From Hortaea werneckii (taxonomy: Eukaryota > Ascomycota > Dothideomycetes > Mycosphaerellales > Teratosphaeriaceae): 64,000 nt of DNA. Below the pieces are notes generated by a model, which saw only the letters and a list, made by a program, of their open reading frames with translations, did no database searches and had not been told where the DNA came from. The stretch is taken from the NCBI GenBank assembly GCA_037044905.1, contig JBAOKB010000080.1, positions 38,949 to 102,948 of the forward strand, written 5' to 3'. A program made the position numbers and the translations under genes. Shown here in pieces: positions 62,956 to 64,000 of the stretch; position 1 is the stretch's first letter; every line of letters starts with the position of its first letter.

Positions 62956-64000
62956 CTAGCTGATGCTGGCCGAGGCAAAGCTGTTCATCATGCCTTCGAG
63001 GTTGCGTTCGCGCAACACTCTGGCGTACTTGGGTTCACGCGAGAACTTGGGCACAGAATCCTGGAGACAAATATTAGTATGGTTGTAGAGGCAAGGCGTA
63101 GGAGTGAACTTACGCTCGCCATCAGCTTGAAGACGCTGCTCTGGGCTTGGTCAAAAAGCACGGCAACCTCGTCCAAGCTCTTGAGCATCTGCTCATCTTC
63201 TCCAACCGCGCGCGTCATACGGCCAGCCAACGCATTTCGCAGGTTATGGTCGATGTTCAGCTCGCAGGGCGAGCCAGGCGCTAGGAAAGCGTTGTACAAG
63301 CTGTATGCTGAAGCCAAGGTCTCGCGAATGATGTCGAGGCGTGGTGAAGACGTGTCTCGCTTTGCCCGCTCATATTCGGCCAGGAAAGACCTGACCTCCA
63401 CGTAGAAGGCCAGGTTCTCTTCGCAATGCGTTTCACGCAGGTATTCACGGAACAACAGCCTCAGTGCCGGGTCACGAATGATGACTGTCATGCGGTTGGT
63501 GTTTGAGTCACGCACTACTCCGTTCGGCACGACTCGACTTGCTGAGCCATCGCCGTGGACGGAACCATTAGGACTCGTCACCCAACCTGCGATGCGCATG
63601 CCCTTTTGTGTGATAGCATAGAGTACGTGTTTTGAAGCTGCGAAGCGTGGTGCTGTGCCAGCAGGAGCTTGCCTCTCGTCTCCAGCAGGTACAATGAGTT
63701 CGTTCGCAATGAAAGAATTCGCCAGTTCGAAAATCTCACGCTTGTCCACGGTAGTACAACAGTCCATGAGCCAGTCATAAGCCGCCTTGCCGGTGAATAC
63801 GTACGGGGCGTCCTTGTCGTTTCTGCGCGATCTTTGCATCCTTACACCGATGAGTCCGGTAGCGTAGTCGCTCATGGAATCAGAGTCGGAGCCGGAAGAG
63901 TGAACCTTCAGATTGGGACCAGTGTCGCCAGCGAACCGTCTGAAAAGAACCTGCACAGTCGCCTCGTCGTGCACTAGCTTATCCGTCTCCGTTTCTCGTT
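62956..64000 (-). CDS. flbA: RGS protein, flbA type (3' part; gene runs off the window)
   Basis: Regulator of G-protein signalling that accelerates GTP hydrolysis by a G-alpha subunit (FadA in Aspergillus) and controls growth versus conidiation. Visible exons 63114-beyond 64000 and 62956-63060 join in phase 0. The visible part opens DKLVHDEATVQVLFRRFAGD and contains a DEP domain (YVFTGKAAYDWLMDCCTTVD; EIFELANSFIANELIVPAGD), then the RGS domain from TVIIRDPALRLLFREYLRET through CEENLAFYVEVRSFLAEYER to MASDSVPKFSREPKYARVL. It ends RNLEGMMNSFASASIS. Order and sequence fit FlbA/Sst2. The N-terminal part, expected to hold another DEP domain, is outside the window. An apparent start at 63974 is a GTG codon inside the frame. 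Confidence 0.9.

Noticed and set aside
1..64000. tRNA genes, rRNA, CRISPR arrays, intact transposons
   Set aside because: Scanned by eye for tRNA B-box-like sequence, regularly spaced repeats, transposase/reverse-transcriptase motifs and terminal repeats. None was convincing; tools such as tRNAscan-SE or RepeatMasker could find what I missed.

Overview
This window is nuclear DNA of a filamentous ascomycete (Pezizomycotina). The genes are dense, on both strands and monocistronic. Introns are short (about 50-240 bp) with GT...AG ends and CTAAC-type branch points. Several genes are fungal in type: the porin, DRE2, the flbA-type RGS protein, a DUF6604 relic, a GH92 mannosidase and a bifunctional-type chorismate synthase. 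The overall style resembles Dothideomycetes, but that placement is an inference. I saw no bacterial operon features, CRISPR array, rRNA, tRNA or intact transposon.

Layout. Positions 1-21 kb are mostly housekeeping: mitochondrial porin (-), asparagine synthetase (-), a Sec14-like/RhoGAP protein (+), an internally deleted DUF6604 gene (-), a mitochondrial J-protein (+), a secreted GH92 mannosidase (-), complex I subunit NDUFS7 (-), UBC9 (+), chorismate synthase (+) and a low-complexity hypothetical protein (+). Positions 21.5-32.6 kb are a gene-poor accessory stretch. It holds a kinase-like protein (-), a secreted major-royal-jelly/yellow-type protein (-) and two F-box-like proteins (+), separated by 2-3 kb of apparently non-coding DNA with a long 9-bp polypyrimidine minisatellite and a two-copy direct repeat. 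Positions 32.7-64 kb return to conserved genes: VPS29 (-), alanine-glyoxylate aminotransferase (+), a KEN-box/TPX2-like basic protein (+), HEM2 (-), a four-exon ERG28-like protein that no single reading frame reveals (+), an aquaporin with a long N-terminal extension (+), a YCK-type casein kinase (-), a secreted histidine-type phosphatase (-), DRE2 (+), NUP133 (+), CHK1 (-) and the 3' part of an flbA-type RGS gene (-) that runs off the right edge.

Functional links. Mitochondrial and redox functions recur (porin, NDUFS7, J-protein, HEM2, DRE2), as do secreted enzymes (GH92, MRJP, phosphatase). I see no biosynthetic gene cluster. The most notable items are the spliced ERG28-like gene divergent from HEM2, the internally deleted DUF6604 relic, the ATG-less open extension upstream of AGX1, the (GT)37 tract 14 bp from the VPS29 start, and the 9-bp minisatellite. 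All exon coordinates are my manual predictions from splice signals and protein conservation, not from transcripts.
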